Shown piece after piece: positions 35,762 through 44,374 of a stretch of 56,588 bases of DNA. Below the pieces are notes generated by a model. It was given only the letters and a program-made list of their open reading frames with translations. It had not been told where the DNA came from and made no database searches. The DNA comes from Anaerovorax odorimutans. GTDB taxonomy: Bacteria; Bacillota; Clostridia; Peptostreptococcales; JAAYPU01. The stretch lies in NCBI GenBank assembly GCA_016841185.1, contig JAENZQ010000009.1, positions 43,220 through 99,807 of the forward strand. The letters are read 5' to 3'. The position numbers and the translations under genes are program-made. Positions within the stretch are counted from its first letter, which is position 1. Each line of letters starts with the position of its first letter.

Positions 35762-36412
35762 ATGTTGATGCAGGAGGAAAGAGAAGCAATCGTTGAATAT
35801 TCCGTTAAATTGATCGAACATGGCCTGACAAAAGGGACTGGGGGAAACATAAGTATATTCAACAGACGGGAAAAAATTATGGCCATCAGTCCCAGTGGAT
35901 TGGATTATTACAAGACAAAACCTGAAGATATCGTAATACAGGATTTAAAAGGCAATAAAATAGAAGGAAACAGAAAGCCATCCAGTGAATATCATCTGCA
36001 CAGAATATTTTATGAAAAGCGGGAGGACTGCAATTCTGTGGTCCATGCCCATTCTATGTTTTCCGGCGTAATGGCTTGCCTGCACTGGACCTTACCGGCA
36101 AGCCATTACATGATCGCACTTGCCGGAAAGGATGTCAGGTGTGCAGAGTATGCTACCTTTGGAACTCAGCAGCTTGCTGAGAATGCTTTTGAAGCTATGA
36201 AAGACAGGAATGCAGTTTTTCTGGCAAACCATGGGTTGCTGACGGTATCAAAGGACCTACCCAATGCATTCAATACGGCCGAAGAGATAGAATTCTGTGC
36301 AGAAATGTATTACCGAGCAAGATGCGTAGGAGAACCCTTTATTCTTTCGGATGAAGAAATGGTACTTATAGGAGAAAAATTTAAAAACTATGGTCAAGTG
36401 AAACTTAGATGA
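35762..36412 (+). CDS. Class II aldolase (FucA/AraD family)
   Basis: The 216-residue protein is a typical FucA/AraD-type Zn aldolase or epimerase: GTGGNISIFNR, SPSGLDY, the conserved Glu in SSEYHLHR, two Zn histidines in VVHAHSMFSG and a third in FLANHGLLTV. Length and motifs fit L-fuculose-1-phosphate aldolase, which makes dihydroxyacetone phosphate and L-lactaldehyde, but related substrates are possible. It follows the PTS operon but has its own promoter; it may take over the sugar phosphate produced there. Confidence 0.88.
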   Translation: MLMQEEREAIVEYSVKLIEHGLTKGTGGNISIFNRREKIMAISPSGLDYYKTKPEDIVIQDLKGNKIEGNRKPSSEYHLHRIFYEKREDCNSVVHAHSMFSGVMACLHWTLPASHYMIALAGKDVRCAEYATFGTQQLAENAFEAMKDRNAVFLANHGLLTVSKDLPNAFNTAEEIEFCAEMYYRARCVGEPFILSDEEMVLIGEKFKNYGQVKLR

Positions 36413-36604
36413 TGAAATTCTGAAGCCTGTTGATGATTGCTCTAATAGTTTTTTGAAATCTTCATCAGCCATTCTTTCTTTCGTTTCAAAAATAATGGGG
36501 CTTTCCCAAACTTCGTCATTGCAAATAATCATATTTTTAAGGCTGTTGTTCTTAAGTGCATGTTGTCAATGGGATAAATCCTATTATTTTTAAATTTGAT
36601 CAAA
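36413..36604 (-). other. Spacer with a possible gene remnant on the minus strand
   Basis: A minus-strand reading frame starting at 36532 (MIICNDEVWESPIIFETKER...) looks protein-like for about 42 residues and then runs into the antisense of the aldolase gene. It has no ribosome-binding site. It may be the decayed 5' end of a lost gene. I do not recognise the product. Confidence 0.3.
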
Positions 36605-36605
36605 T

Positions 36606-36636
36606 AAAACAGTTTCCCTTAGGAAGACTGTTTTTA
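36606..36636. terminator. Hairpin terminator before the KDD-like regulator gene
   Basis: AAAACAGT pairs with ACTGTTTT around an inner TTCC/GGAA stem, followed by T-rich sequence on the plus strand. Confidence 0.7.
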
Positions 36637-36680
36637 TTTATTATAAAACTTTTCAGTTAATATCAAATTCGAATAAGGAG

Positions 36681-36689
36681 TGTTATAAT
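36681..36689 (+). promoter_or_regulatory. Extended -10 promoter of the KDD-like sigma-54 regulator
   Basis: TGTTATAAT gives TG plus a perfect -10 hexamer, about 70 bp upstream of the TTG start; the -35 region is poor. Confidence 0.45.
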
Positions 36690-36759
36690 ATATAATAGTA
36701 AATAGCATTCATATATCATTGCATATCGAACAAAACCTTGAAATAAGGGGGACTTTGAT

Positions 36760-38832
36760 TTGAAAAAATTTGATAAATACGGATTCAATAGAGTGTTAGA
36801 ACCCAAAAATTCTTTTCTGCAAACAGCATGGAAAATAGATAACACGATGGTGATTAATGAAAATGAATTGCTGTTGGATGTTGAAATACTTAACATAAAT
36901 TTTGTAAGTTTTGTCCAGATGATTGAAGAAGCAAATGGAGAAAAAAGCAGAATGGAAAACAGGATACTTGAAATCGTTAACAACAGGGGAAAGTTACATA
37001 ACCCTATAACAGGAACGGGGGGTATGCTTTATGGCAGAGTTAACCAAATTGGTAAAGCTTATTCCAATAAACAAGGACTGAAGACGGGAGATGAAGTCAT
37101 TTCCTTAGTTTCACTTTCAACTACTCCATTAAAGATTGATAAAATTTTGGATATAGATATAGGCTTTGCCCAAGTTTCAATTATTGGCCAGGCCATAATG
37201 TTCGAGTCTTCTCTTATTTCAAAAAAACCGGATGATTTACCTTTGAAAGTTTTAATCAGTGCATGGGATGAGGCTGGTGCTCCTGCAGAAACGACCCGAA
37301 TAGTTAAGCCAGGAGATAGAGTGATTATTTTAGGTGCATGGACAAAATTAGGCCTTTTATGCGGATTTGCAGCAAGAGAAAAGTCAGGAAGTAAAGGAAA
37401 AATTGTTGGTGTTATTAATTCGGAAGAAGGAAGGAAAAAGGCTGAAGAAAGTCAAGTGTTTGACGAAATTCTTTGCTGTGATATTAGTAATACTTTTAAT
37501 TTTTATAATGAGTACTTTGAAGAAAATAATTTATTTGATGTCGTTATCAACTGTTCTGAGGAAGCCTATGCTGAAATTATTACTTTATTCTTTGTAAAAA
37601 ATAAAGGAATTGTTTTTTTCCCAAGCTTAAGCAGTGACAGCAATGCAGCAGGTCTTTCGGCAGAGTCTATCGGCAAAGATATTACAATTATTCCATACAA
37701 AGGGTATGTAGAGGGTCATACGGAGTTGTCGCTTAAGCTGTTAAGAAAATATGATAAACTAAGGAAGCTACTGCAAGAAGGACTTGATAAAAGAGGAGCT
37801 TTTTTGAATAATTATAAAAACAATGATCAAAGATTTATTAATCATTGTTTACATTCATTGAAACACAATGGTCTAAATCTTGTTTTTGAAAGTAAACCTA
37901 TGAGAGATGTTCTGAAAAATGCTCTTAAAATTGCAAAATATGAATGCACAGTTATGATATATGGGGAATCTGGTACAGGAAAAGAAATTGTTGCTCAAAT
38001 CATATATAATAATAGTAAAAGAAAAAGTTTTCCATTTATTAAAATAAATTGCGCTTCTATCCCGGACCACTTATTGGAGTCCGAGTTGTTTGGATATGAA
38101 AAAGGTGCTTTTACCGGTGCAGATCCTAAAGGGAAAAAAGGAATTTGGGAGATTGCACAAAAAGGCATTCTGTTTTTAGATGAAATAGGTGAACTGCCGT
38201 TACAATTGCAGTCAAAGCTATTAAGAGTACTCCAGGAGAATGAAATATATAGAATCGGTGGGACAAAGCCTATAAAAACAGACGTCCGTATTATTGCAGC
38301 AACCAATAAAGATTTGACCCAAATGGTTAAAGAAGGAGAATTCAGAGAGGATCTGTATTATCGTTTGAATGTGTTTCCAATCTTTTTACCTCCTTTGCGT
38401 GAAAGGCATGAGGACATCAGATTATTAATCAAAGTTTTTATAGAGGAATACAATCAGAAGTTTCATTTATCAAAAACTATTGAACCAATGACTATTGAGT
38501 ATTTAAAAGAACAAGAGTGGGTAGGAAATATTCGAGAATTACAAAATTTCATTCAACGGCTACTGATTTCAACTGACAAAAATGTTGTTAAAATAGAAGA
38601 CGTGAGGTTATTGAAGAATAATTTTAGCAATAACCACAATAAAGGAATGGAGAAACAAAGTGAAATAATCATTAAAGAGAATGAGAGTTTAACGAATGCA
38701 ATGGAGAGAATAGAAAAAGAGATTTTGTTGCAATATAAAATGAAGTATAAAACCACAAGAAAAATGGCAAGTGCCCTTGGAATGACCCAATCCAGTATCT
38801 CCAGAAGGCTAATCAAGTACGGCATCACATGA
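36760..38832 (+). CDS. Sigma-54 activator with a 3,5-diaminohexanoate-dehydrogenase-like sensor domain
   Basis: The 690-residue protein is a fusion. Residues 1 to about 340 align end to end with the two KDD enzymes encoded downstream (36760: KYGFNRVLEPK, GTGGMLYG, LVSLSTTPLKID, FESSLISKKPDDLP). Its nucleotide loop reads GAWTKLG instead of GAGKAG, so NAD binding is probably lost or altered. A sigma-54 AAA+ domain follows: Walker A GESGTGKE (about 402), GAFTGA (about 449), Walker B ILFLDEIGE, RLNVFPIFLPPLRER. The C-terminus is a Fis-type helix-turn-helix (KMASALGMTQSSISRRL). I infer that the enzyme-like domain binds a pathway intermediate and switches on the -24/-12 promoter at 39256. The start is TTG, preceded by AAGGGGG; alignment with the KDD N-termini supports it. 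Confidence 0.93.
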   Translation: MKKFDKYGFNRVLEPKNSFLQTAWKIDNTMVINENELLLDVEILNINFVSFVQMIEEANGEKSRMENRILEIVNNRGKLHNPITGTGGMLYGRVNQIGKAYSNKQGLKTGDEVISLVSLSTTPLKIDKILDIDIGFAQVSIIGQAIMFESSLISKKPDDLPLKVLISAWDEAGAPAETTRIVKPGDRVIILGAWTKLGLLCGFAAREKSGSKGKIVGVINSEEGRKKAEESQVFDEILCCDISNTFNFYNEYFEENNLFDVVINCSEEAYAEIITLFFVKNKGIVFFPSLSSDSNAAGLSAESIGKDITIIPYKGYVEGHTELSLKLLRKYDKLRKLLQEGLDKRGAFLNNYKNNDQRFINHCLHSLKHNGLNLVFESKPMRDVLKNALKIAKYECTVMIYGESGTGKEIVAQIIYNNSKRKSFPFIKINCASIPDHLLESELFGYEKGAFTGADPKGKKGIWEIAQKGILFLDEIGELPLQLQSKLLRVLQENEIYRIGGTKPIKTDVRIIAATNKDLTQMVKEGEFREDLYYRLNVFPIFLPPLRERHEDIRLLIKVFIEEYNQKFHLSKTIEPMTIEYLKEQEWVGNIRELQNFIQRLLISTDKNVVKIEDVRLLKNNFSNNHNKGMEKQSEIIIKENESLTNAMERIEKEILLQYKMKYKTTRKMASALGMTQSSISRRLIKYGIT

Positions 38833-38980
38833 GTCGATAATGATTCGATAAATTTATGAAAGCAAAACTAAAAAACCTGCATTCCACGCCTGCAGCCTTT
38901 ATAATAAACTATTTCTTAAATGATAAAAACCAATCAATTTAGCGGTTTATATCTTGAGTCATTATTGCGTCATGAGTCGA
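38829..38980 (+). promoter_or_regulatory. Candidate upstream activator sites for the KDD-like regulator
   Basis: ATGAGTCGAT (38829-38838) and ATGATTCGAT (38840-38849) form a direct repeat. ATGAGTCGA recurs at 38972-38980 and TTGAGTCAT at 38954-38962. These sit 280-430 bp upstream of the sigma-54 promoter, a usual enhancer distance. Confidence 0.5.
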
Positions 38981-39081
38981 AATCGATACAATCAAAATAA
39001 GTTTTATTAAGTAAATAATACCTTTAGCTTATATAAATTAAATAACATTTTCTGAATATTCAAACTGAATTATGATAAATG

Positions 39082-39118
39082 AGAAATCTTTTTGAGCTTA
39101 AGAAGGATTTCTTTTTTT
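39082..39118 (+). terminator. Terminator of the KDD-like regulator gene
   Basis: AGAAATC pairs with GATTTCT, followed by a run of seven T. It separates the regulator transcript from the operon it probably controls. The gene-free stretch 38833-39310 otherwise holds the activator repeats and the sigma-54 promoter. Confidence 0.75.
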
Positions 39119-39255
39119 ATTGGTTTTTCAGCATAAAGAGGAATCTAAGAAGTTCATAATACATGAATTAGCATAGGATAGAATGGTTGGAAAAATAAAA
39201 CAATGCAATAATGTTTTTGATTGTAAAAAAAAGTTTTGGGCAAAAACGAATAAAC

Positions 39256-39272
39256 TTGGCATACTAATTGCT
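39256..39272 (+). promoter_or_regulatory. Sigma-54 (-24/-12) promoter of the 3,5-diaminohexanoate operon
   Basis: TTGGCATACTAATTGCT fits the consensus TTGGCAC-N5-TTGCT with one mismatch; the GG and GC doublets are exactly 10 bp apart. It lies 38 bp before the KDD1 start codon and downstream of a sigma-54 activator gene. Confidence 0.9.
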
Positions 39273-39310
39273 CAAATATAGAAAAGATTATTATATTGAG
39301 GAGGACAAGA

Positions 39311-40369
39311 ATGAAAGGGGACCAGTACGGCAGCCATCGTGTCATATCACCAAAGGGCTTACTGCCACAGGCTGCAGAAAGAATTAACAACGATCCAAAG
39401 ATTTTTTCAAATGAAATTTTAGTTGATGTTATTGCGCTTCAACCTACGGCCACAGCATTTGGGCGCATTAAGAATGAATGCGGCGACAATATAGACAAAA
39501 TCAAACAAACCATAATGGAAATAGTTGAGGACAGAGGCAAATTTCAAGATCCGGTCACAAAATCTGGAGGTATACTTATCGGAACTATTAAGGAGATAGG
39601 TGAAGATTTAGAAGACAAGTTAGACATTAATATAGGAGATAAGATTGCAACATTGGTTTCTTTATCACTTACTCCATTAAAGATATATCAGATCGACCGT
39701 ATCGATTTAGAAACAGAGCAGGTGTTTTGTAAAGCAGATGCTATTCTATTTGAAAGCGGCATCTATTCAAGGATTCCTGATGATTTGGACCAGAATTTAA
39801 GTTTGGCCATTATGGATGTAGCAGGTGCTCCTGCACAGGTAGCTATGAATACCAAGCCTGGAGATGTAGTTGTTGTGATTGGCGCCGGAAAGGCTGGCTT
39901 ACTTTGTCTTGCAGAGGCCAAGAAGAGGGTTGCACCAAATGGCAAAGTTGTTTGCCTCGAGTATTTGAAAGAACAATGCGAAATGGTAAAAAAGCTCGGG
40001 ATTGCTGATATTGTGCTGCAGGTAAACGGACAGGAGCCTCTTGCAACTTATCAAGAGTATATGGAGGCGATGGATGGACGTTTATCGGATTTTACTGTCA
40101 GTACTGTTAATGTTCCGGATACAGAGTTGTCAACCATTTTAGTGACTAAAGACACAGGAAAGATTTACTTTTTCAGTATGAGTACAGATTTTGTAAAGGC
40201 ATCTCTTGGTGCTGAAGGTATAAAAAAATACGTCCCAATGATTATTGGTGACGGTTACTATCCCGGTCACGCAGAGATTACTTATGACATTATAAGAAAT
40301 AATGAAAAGCTGAGAGCGTATTTTGTAAGCCGATATTGTAAAAACAGCTATAAACGTCAAGGTTTGTAA
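39311..40369 (+). CDS. kdd: L-erythro-3,5-diaminohexanoate dehydrogenase, copy 1
   Basis: The true start is ATG 39311 behind GAGGAGG; the TTG at 39296 overlaps that site. The 352-residue protein resembles 3,5-diaminohexanoate dehydrogenase of lysine-fermenting anaerobes (YGSHRVISPKG, GGILIGTIKEIG, VAGAPAQV), with an intact Rossmann loop VVVIGAGKAGLLCLAEA (about residue 187). KDD oxidatively deaminates 3,5-diaminohexanoate to 5-amino-3-oxohexanoate with NAD(P)+ and releases ammonia. It is the first gene after the sigma-54 promoter and is followed by TRAP transporter genes and the downstream enzymes Kce and Kal, which supports the assignment. A paralogue lies at 46186. Confidence 0.9.
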   Translation: MKGDQYGSHRVISPKGLLPQAAERINNDPKIFSNEILVDVIALQPTATAFGRIKNECGDNIDKIKQTIMEIVEDRGKFQDPVTKSGGILIGTIKEIGEDLEDKLDINIGDKIATLVSLSLTPLKIYQIDRIDLETEQVFCKADAILFESGIYSRIPDDLDQNLSLAIMDVAGAPAQVAMNTKPGDVVVVIGAGKAGLLCLAEAKKRVAPNGKVVCLEYLKEQCEMVKKLGIADIVLQVNGQEPLATYQEYMEAMDGRLSDFTVSTVNVPDTELSTILVTKDTGKIYFFSMSTDFVKASLGAEGIKKYVPMIIGDGYYPGHAEITYDIIRNNEKLRAYFVSRYCKNSYKRQGL

Positions 40370-40446
40370 GATTCCTTGAATGTTTATAATAAAAAGCCTG
40401 ATAGTACAATAATACATGTGAAAGTATTAAAGGAGGAAGAAAGAGG

Positions 40447-41487
40447 ATGAAAATGAAGAAAGTATTAGCCCTGATTCTTGTTGTTATGCTTATTCTAACA
40501 TCAGCAGGATGTGGAAGAGGAGGAGAAAGCTCTGACGCAGGTGCTGATTCGGAAAGCACTGAGCCTATTGTTGTTAAAATCAGTAATACAGATACAGGTA
40601 GTAGGTCAACAAATGTCGCCTGCGAATGGTTCAAAGAGTACATGGCTGAGAAGACAGATGGTAGAGTTATCGTTGAAGTCTATCCGGATGGTCAGCTTGG
40701 TGATGACCCGGAATCTTGTAAAGGGCTTTTGCTTGGAACAGTAGATATTTATTTTGGTCTTTCAGGAGTAGTTGGCGGTATTGTTGGTAATAAACTGGAT
40801 GTTGTTGACCTGCCGTTTCTTTATGATTCATATGAAGACTGGGTTGAAGGCAGCTTTGAGAAAGGTGGTCTTGACCTTTATAATCAGCTTTTGGAAGGTT
40901 CCGGATATTACTGCCTTGATTTTATGTATAACGGAATGAAGTCTTTGATCAGTACGGAAAAAGTTTACCACAATACAGATGACTTAAAAGGATATAAGCT
41001 TCGCATCACTCCTTCTGACATGAACCTTGCTATTTGGAAAGCCCTTGGTGCAAATCCGACACCTATGGCTTGGGGCGAAGTCTATACTTCCCTTGTACAA
41101 GGTACAATTGACGGACTTGATCATTCACTTGGTGTATTCAACGATTTCAAATTCTATGAAAATGCACCATATGTAACTCTTACACAACACCAGAGTTCGC
41201 CATATACTGTTCTGACATCAAATAAATTCTTGGATTCACTTCCAGAAGATATCAAGCCAATTTTCTTAGATGGTGTAGCACAAATGTGTGAAATGCAGAG
41301 GGCAGATGAGCGTGCATTAGAAGCAGAGTACATTCAAAACTTCTTAGATGCAGGCGCTACTGTATATGAATTAACAAAAGAAGAAAAAGATGCTTTATAT
41401 GAGCAATGCGTAAGTGTTTATGAGATGCAGAGAGAAAGAACCGGGGCTGAAATTTTTGATGCATTCCTTGAAACTGCAGGAAAATAA
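40447..41487 (+). CDS. TRAP transporter solute-binding lipoprotein (DctP family)
   Basis: The 346-residue protein starts with a lipoprotein signal peptide whose lipobox is TSAGC (Cys22). It has DctP/TAXI-type motifs: WFKEYMAEKTDGRVIVEVYPDGQLGDD, and LKGYKLRITPSDMN with the Arg that commonly binds a ligand carboxylate, and PMAWGEVYTSLVQGTIDGLDHS. It captures a carboxylate-bearing solute outside the membrane for the DctQM permease encoded next. Its place between KDD and Kce genes suggests a 3,5-diamino acid, beta-lysine or similar ligand; this is inference. Confidence 0.93.
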   Translation: MKMKKVLALILVVMLILTSAGCGRGGESSDAGADSESTEPIVVKISNTDTGSRSTNVACEWFKEYMAEKTDGRVIVEVYPDGQLGDDPESCKGLLLGTVDIYFGLSGVVGGIVGNKLDVVDLPFLYDSYEDWVEGSFEKGGLDLYNQLLEGSGYYCLDFMYNGMKSLISTEKVYHNTDDLKGYKLRITPSDMNLAIWKALGANPTPMAWGEVYTSLVQGTIDGLDHSLGVFNDFKFYENAPYVTLTQHQSSPYTVLTSNKFLDSLPEDIKPIFLDGVAQMCEMQRADERALEAEYIQNFLDAGATVYELTKEEKDALYEQCVSVYEMQRERTGAEIFDAFLETAGK

Positions 41488-41516
41488 ACATTTCGATAAA
41501 GTGTTCTTATATTTAT

Positions 41517-41543
41517 CTGGGTTGGGGACTTAACCTGACCCAG
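41517..41543 (+). other. Stem-loop between the TRAP binding-protein and permease genes
   Basis: CTGGGT pairs with ACCCAG, continued inward by GG/CC and two G-U pairs, giving a stem of about 10 bp. There is no U-run. Such structures often protect the binding-protein mRNA and lower expression of membrane subunits. Confidence 0.65.
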
Positions 41544-41628
41544 GTGTTTCATATATGTCATGTATGATTCTTAGTTTTAATTTAATTATTCATTTATTTT
41601 TTTGAATGAATGAGAATTGGAGACAATG

Positions 41629-42129
41629 ATGAAAAAGAATGGCTTAATTAATATTTATAATTACTTCGAAGAAATATTTCTGGTAACCATATTTGCAGTT
41701 CTGGTGGCAGATATCTTTCTTCAGGTAATAATGAGATATCTTTTTAATAATTCTTTATACTGGTCAGAAGAGTTGGGACGTTTCCTATTTGAATGGCTTA
41801 CCTGGATTGGGATTAGTCTTGGGGCTAAAAAGGGAGAGCATATTAAAATAAGCATGCTTGTAGACAAATTTTCATATAAAAAGGCTCAACTATTAAATAT
41901 ATCTTCATCCATTATTTTAATTGCCATTTGTGTGGTCACAATCTTTTACGGTATGTATATGACAATATTCTGGGCAGGGTCTAAGTTTATGTGTTTAAGA
42001 ATAAGCCTTGCTTGGGGATATATTGCAATCCCTCTTGGTTGCTCGCTGATGGTTTTAAGATCATTAGGTAATATCCGAGAATCTATCAATAATTATAAAG
42101 CAGGTGAGCCTGAAGGGAGGGATATGTAG
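41629..42129 (+). CDS. TRAP transporter small permease subunit (DctQ family)
   Basis: The ATG at 41629 is preceded by GGAG at six bases; ATG 41626 and TTG 41617 are less likely. The 166-residue protein has four membrane helices and the DctQ pattern VIMRYLFNNSLYWSEELGRFLFEWLTWIGISLGAKKGEHIKI. It pairs with DctM to couple solute uptake to an ion gradient. Its stop overlaps the DctM start by one base. Confidence 0.92.
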   Translation: MKKNGLINIYNYFEEIFLVTIFAVLVADIFLQVIMRYLFNNSLYWSEELGRFLFEWLTWIGISLGAKKGEHIKISMLVDKFSYKKAQLLNISSSIILIAICVVTIFYGMYMTIFWAGSKFMCLRISLAWGYIAIPLGCSLMVLRSLGNIRESINNYKAGEPEGRDM

Positions 42130-43430
42130 TGCAAGTATTGATTTTATTCTTGGTCTTATTTGCATTTATTCTGTTAGGCGTTCCAGTGGGGTTTGCCATC
42201 GGTGGTGCTACGATGCTTGTCTTATATTATTTTACTAATCTTGATATGGTTATTACTGCTCAGTATTGCTATGCGGGAATCGATTCTTTTACAGTACTTG
42301 CAATACCATTCTTTATGTTGGCCGGAGTAATTATGTCTACAGGCGGCATCGCTGCGCGAATCGTCAATTTTTGTGATAAATTGATTGGTTTTATTACTGG
42401 AGGTCTTGGAGCGGTTTCTGTCCTTGCCTGTATGTTTTTCGGGGCTTTATCCGGCTCGGGAATGGCAACCACATCGGCAATCGGAAGCATGATGATACCT
42501 GAAATGGAAAAGAAGGGCTATAATAAGGCTTACTGTACAACACTTGTATGTTTTGCAGGTATCGTAGGGATTATTATTCCTCCGAGTCTTGGATTTGTCC
42601 TTTACGGTGCTACAACCAATACATCCATATCGGATTTGTTTCTTGCAGGTATTATTCCCGGAATCACCATTGGAATAACTTTCTTATTAATGAACTATTA
42701 TATGTGTAAAAAATTGAATATCGGAGATAAAGAGAAAATATCAAAAGAAGTGCCTATAAAGGAATACATGACTAACCGACTCAAGGAGCTTGCGAAGTCC
42801 TTTAAAGAAGGCTTCTTTGCTCTACTGTCACCATTTATTATACTTGGTGGAATTTATTCCGGAATATTTACCCCTACAGAAGCAGCATGTATTTCCGTTG
42901 TTTATTCCATTTTTGTCAGCGTGTTTATCTATAAGGATTTGGATATAAGAGGGTTATATAAGACATTTTTGGCTGCAGCTATATTAAATGGCGTTACATC
43001 ATTTCTTCTCGGATATTCTACGGTATTTTCTACTTATTTATCCCATGCGGGAATACCGAGAATGGTGTATGAGATGTTAATGACCTGTACAGATAACAAG
43101 TTTGTCATGCTTTTACTCATTAATCTTATACTCCTTGTTATTGGCTGTTTCTTAGATACGGTCCCTGCTATAATTGTTATGTCACCGATACTGCTCCCGG
43201 CGGTGGTTGGCTATGGGGTTGACCCCGTACACTTCGGCATTATTATTACCGTTAACCTTGCAATCGGATTATGCACACCTCCCTACGGATGCAACTTGTT
43301 CGTTGGCTCGGCTGTTGGCAGAGTTAAGATGGAAAGTATGATGAGATATATTATACCGTTTTTCATCGTATCCATCGTTGCATTGTTGATTATTACCTTT
43401 ATACCGGCATTATCCTTAATGTTTTTATAA
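42129..43430 (+). CDS. TRAP transporter large permease subunit (DctM family)
   Basis: The 433-residue protein has about 12 membrane helices and DctM motifs: LLGVPVGFAIGGA, AIPFFMLAGVIMSTGGIAARI, FFGALSGSGMATTSAIGSMMIPEM and GLCTPPYGCNLFVG. It forms the ion-coupled transport channel. It starts with GTG overlapping the DctQ stop (TAGTG). Together with the binding protein it gives a complete TRAP importer inside a 3,5-diaminohexanoate operon. Confidence 0.95.
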   Translation: MQVLILFLVLFAFILLGVPVGFAIGGATMLVLYYFTNLDMVITAQYCYAGIDSFTVLAIPFFMLAGVIMSTGGIAARIVNFCDKLIGFITGGLGAVSVLACMFFGALSGSGMATTSAIGSMMIPEMEKKGYNKAYCTTLVCFAGIVGIIIPPSLGFVLYGATTNTSISDLFLAGIIPGITIGITFLLMNYYMCKKLNIGDKEKISKEVPIKEYMTNRLKELAKSFKEGFFALLSPFIILGGIYSGIFTPTEAACISVVYSIFVSVFIYKDLDIRGLYKTFLAAAILNGVTSFLLGYSTVFSTYLSHAGIPRMVYEMLMTCTDNKFVMLLLINLILLVIGCFLDTVPAIIVMSPILLPAVVGYGVDPVHFGIIITVNLAIGLCTPPYGCNLFVGSAVGRVKMESMMRYIIPFFIVSIVALLIITFIPALSLMFL

Positions 43431-43532
43431 TAGAGTGATAATTATACACAAAAAACCTTGATGACTTATTTATGGATGTGATGGCAAAATAAGCTGTCCT
43501 CTTATGATTTATTTGATGGAGGAAATAGTAAA

Positions 43533-44354
43533 ATGGAAAAATTAATTATCACCGCTGCTATATGTGGTGCGGAAGTGAAAAAAGAGCATAACCAGGCAGT
43601 GCCTTATACAATAGAAGAAATTGCTCGGGAAGCCAAGTCGGCATATGATGCAGGCGCAAGTATTATACATTTGCATGTAAGGGAAGATGACGGAACGCCA
43701 ACTCAGAGCAAAAAGAGATTCCAAGAATGTATAGATGCGATAAAAGGTGTCTGTCCGGATGTCATTATTCAGCCATCAACAGGTGGGGCTGTTGGTATGA
43801 CCGATGAGGACAGATTACAATCCATTTTTGTAAATCCAAAACCGGAATTTGCAACATTAGACTGTGGTTCTTGCAATTTTGGCGGAGATGAGGTATTTGT
43901 CAATACAGATAATACCATTAAAAATTTCGCTCAAACAATGCTTGAAAATAACATTAAACCGGAAATAGAAGTTTTTGATAAAGGCATGATTGATATTGCT
44001 ATGCGGGTATTTAAGAAACGGCTATTAAAGGCACCACTTCACTTCAATTTTGTATTAGGGGTTCAAATGAGCGGAACTATCCGAGATCTATCTTTTATGG
44101 TTGACAGTATCCCCTCTGATTCAACATGGACAGGAACCGGAATTGGTAAGACAGAATTTAAAATAGCAGCCGCTTCGATCATAATGGGCGGGCACGTTAG
44201 AGTCGGCTTTGAGGATAATATATATATTGAAAAAGGAAAGCTTGCCAAATCAAACGGTGAGTTAGTAGAAAAAGTGGTAAGAATAGCACGAGAATTTAAC
44301 AGAGAGATTGCATCACCTGATGAAGCAAGAAAGTTACTGTATTTTGGCAGTTAA
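43533..44354 (+). CDS. kce: 3-keto-5-aminohexanoate cleavage enzyme, copy 1 (BKACE family)
   Basis: The 273-residue protein belongs to the BKACE (DUF849) family of Zn-dependent beta-keto acid cleavage enzymes. Zn ligands His46 and His48 are in IIHLHVRE, and the third ligand Glu is in RVGFEDN. Glu14 (AAICGAEV) matches the residue that holds the 5-amino group in characterised Kce. The enzyme converts 5-amino-3-oxohexanoate and acetyl-CoA to 3-aminobutyryl-CoA and acetoacetate. Its neighbours, KDD upstream and the CoA-transferase and Kal genes downstream, supply the preceding and following steps. Confidence 0.92.
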   Translation: MEKLIITAAICGAEVKKEHNQAVPYTIEEIAREAKSAYDAGASIIHLHVREDDGTPTQSKKRFQECIDAIKGVCPDVIIQPSTGGAVGMTDEDRLQSIFVNPKPEFATLDCGSCNFGGDEVFVNTDNTIKNFAQTMLENNIKPEIEVFDKGMIDIAMRVFKKRLLKAPLHFNFVLGVQMSGTIRDLSFMVDSIPSDSTWTGTGIGKTEFKIAAASIIMGGHVRVGFEDNIYIEKGKLAKSNGELVEKVVRIAREFNREIASPDEARKLLYFGS

Positions 44355-44374
44355 AAGATTGGAGGGTTGTATGG

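Noticed and set aside
43433-43532. A second sigma-54 promoter before Kce1 (TGGCA...GCTGT)
   Set aside because: The GG and GC doublets are 8 bp apart instead of 10, so spacing is wrong.
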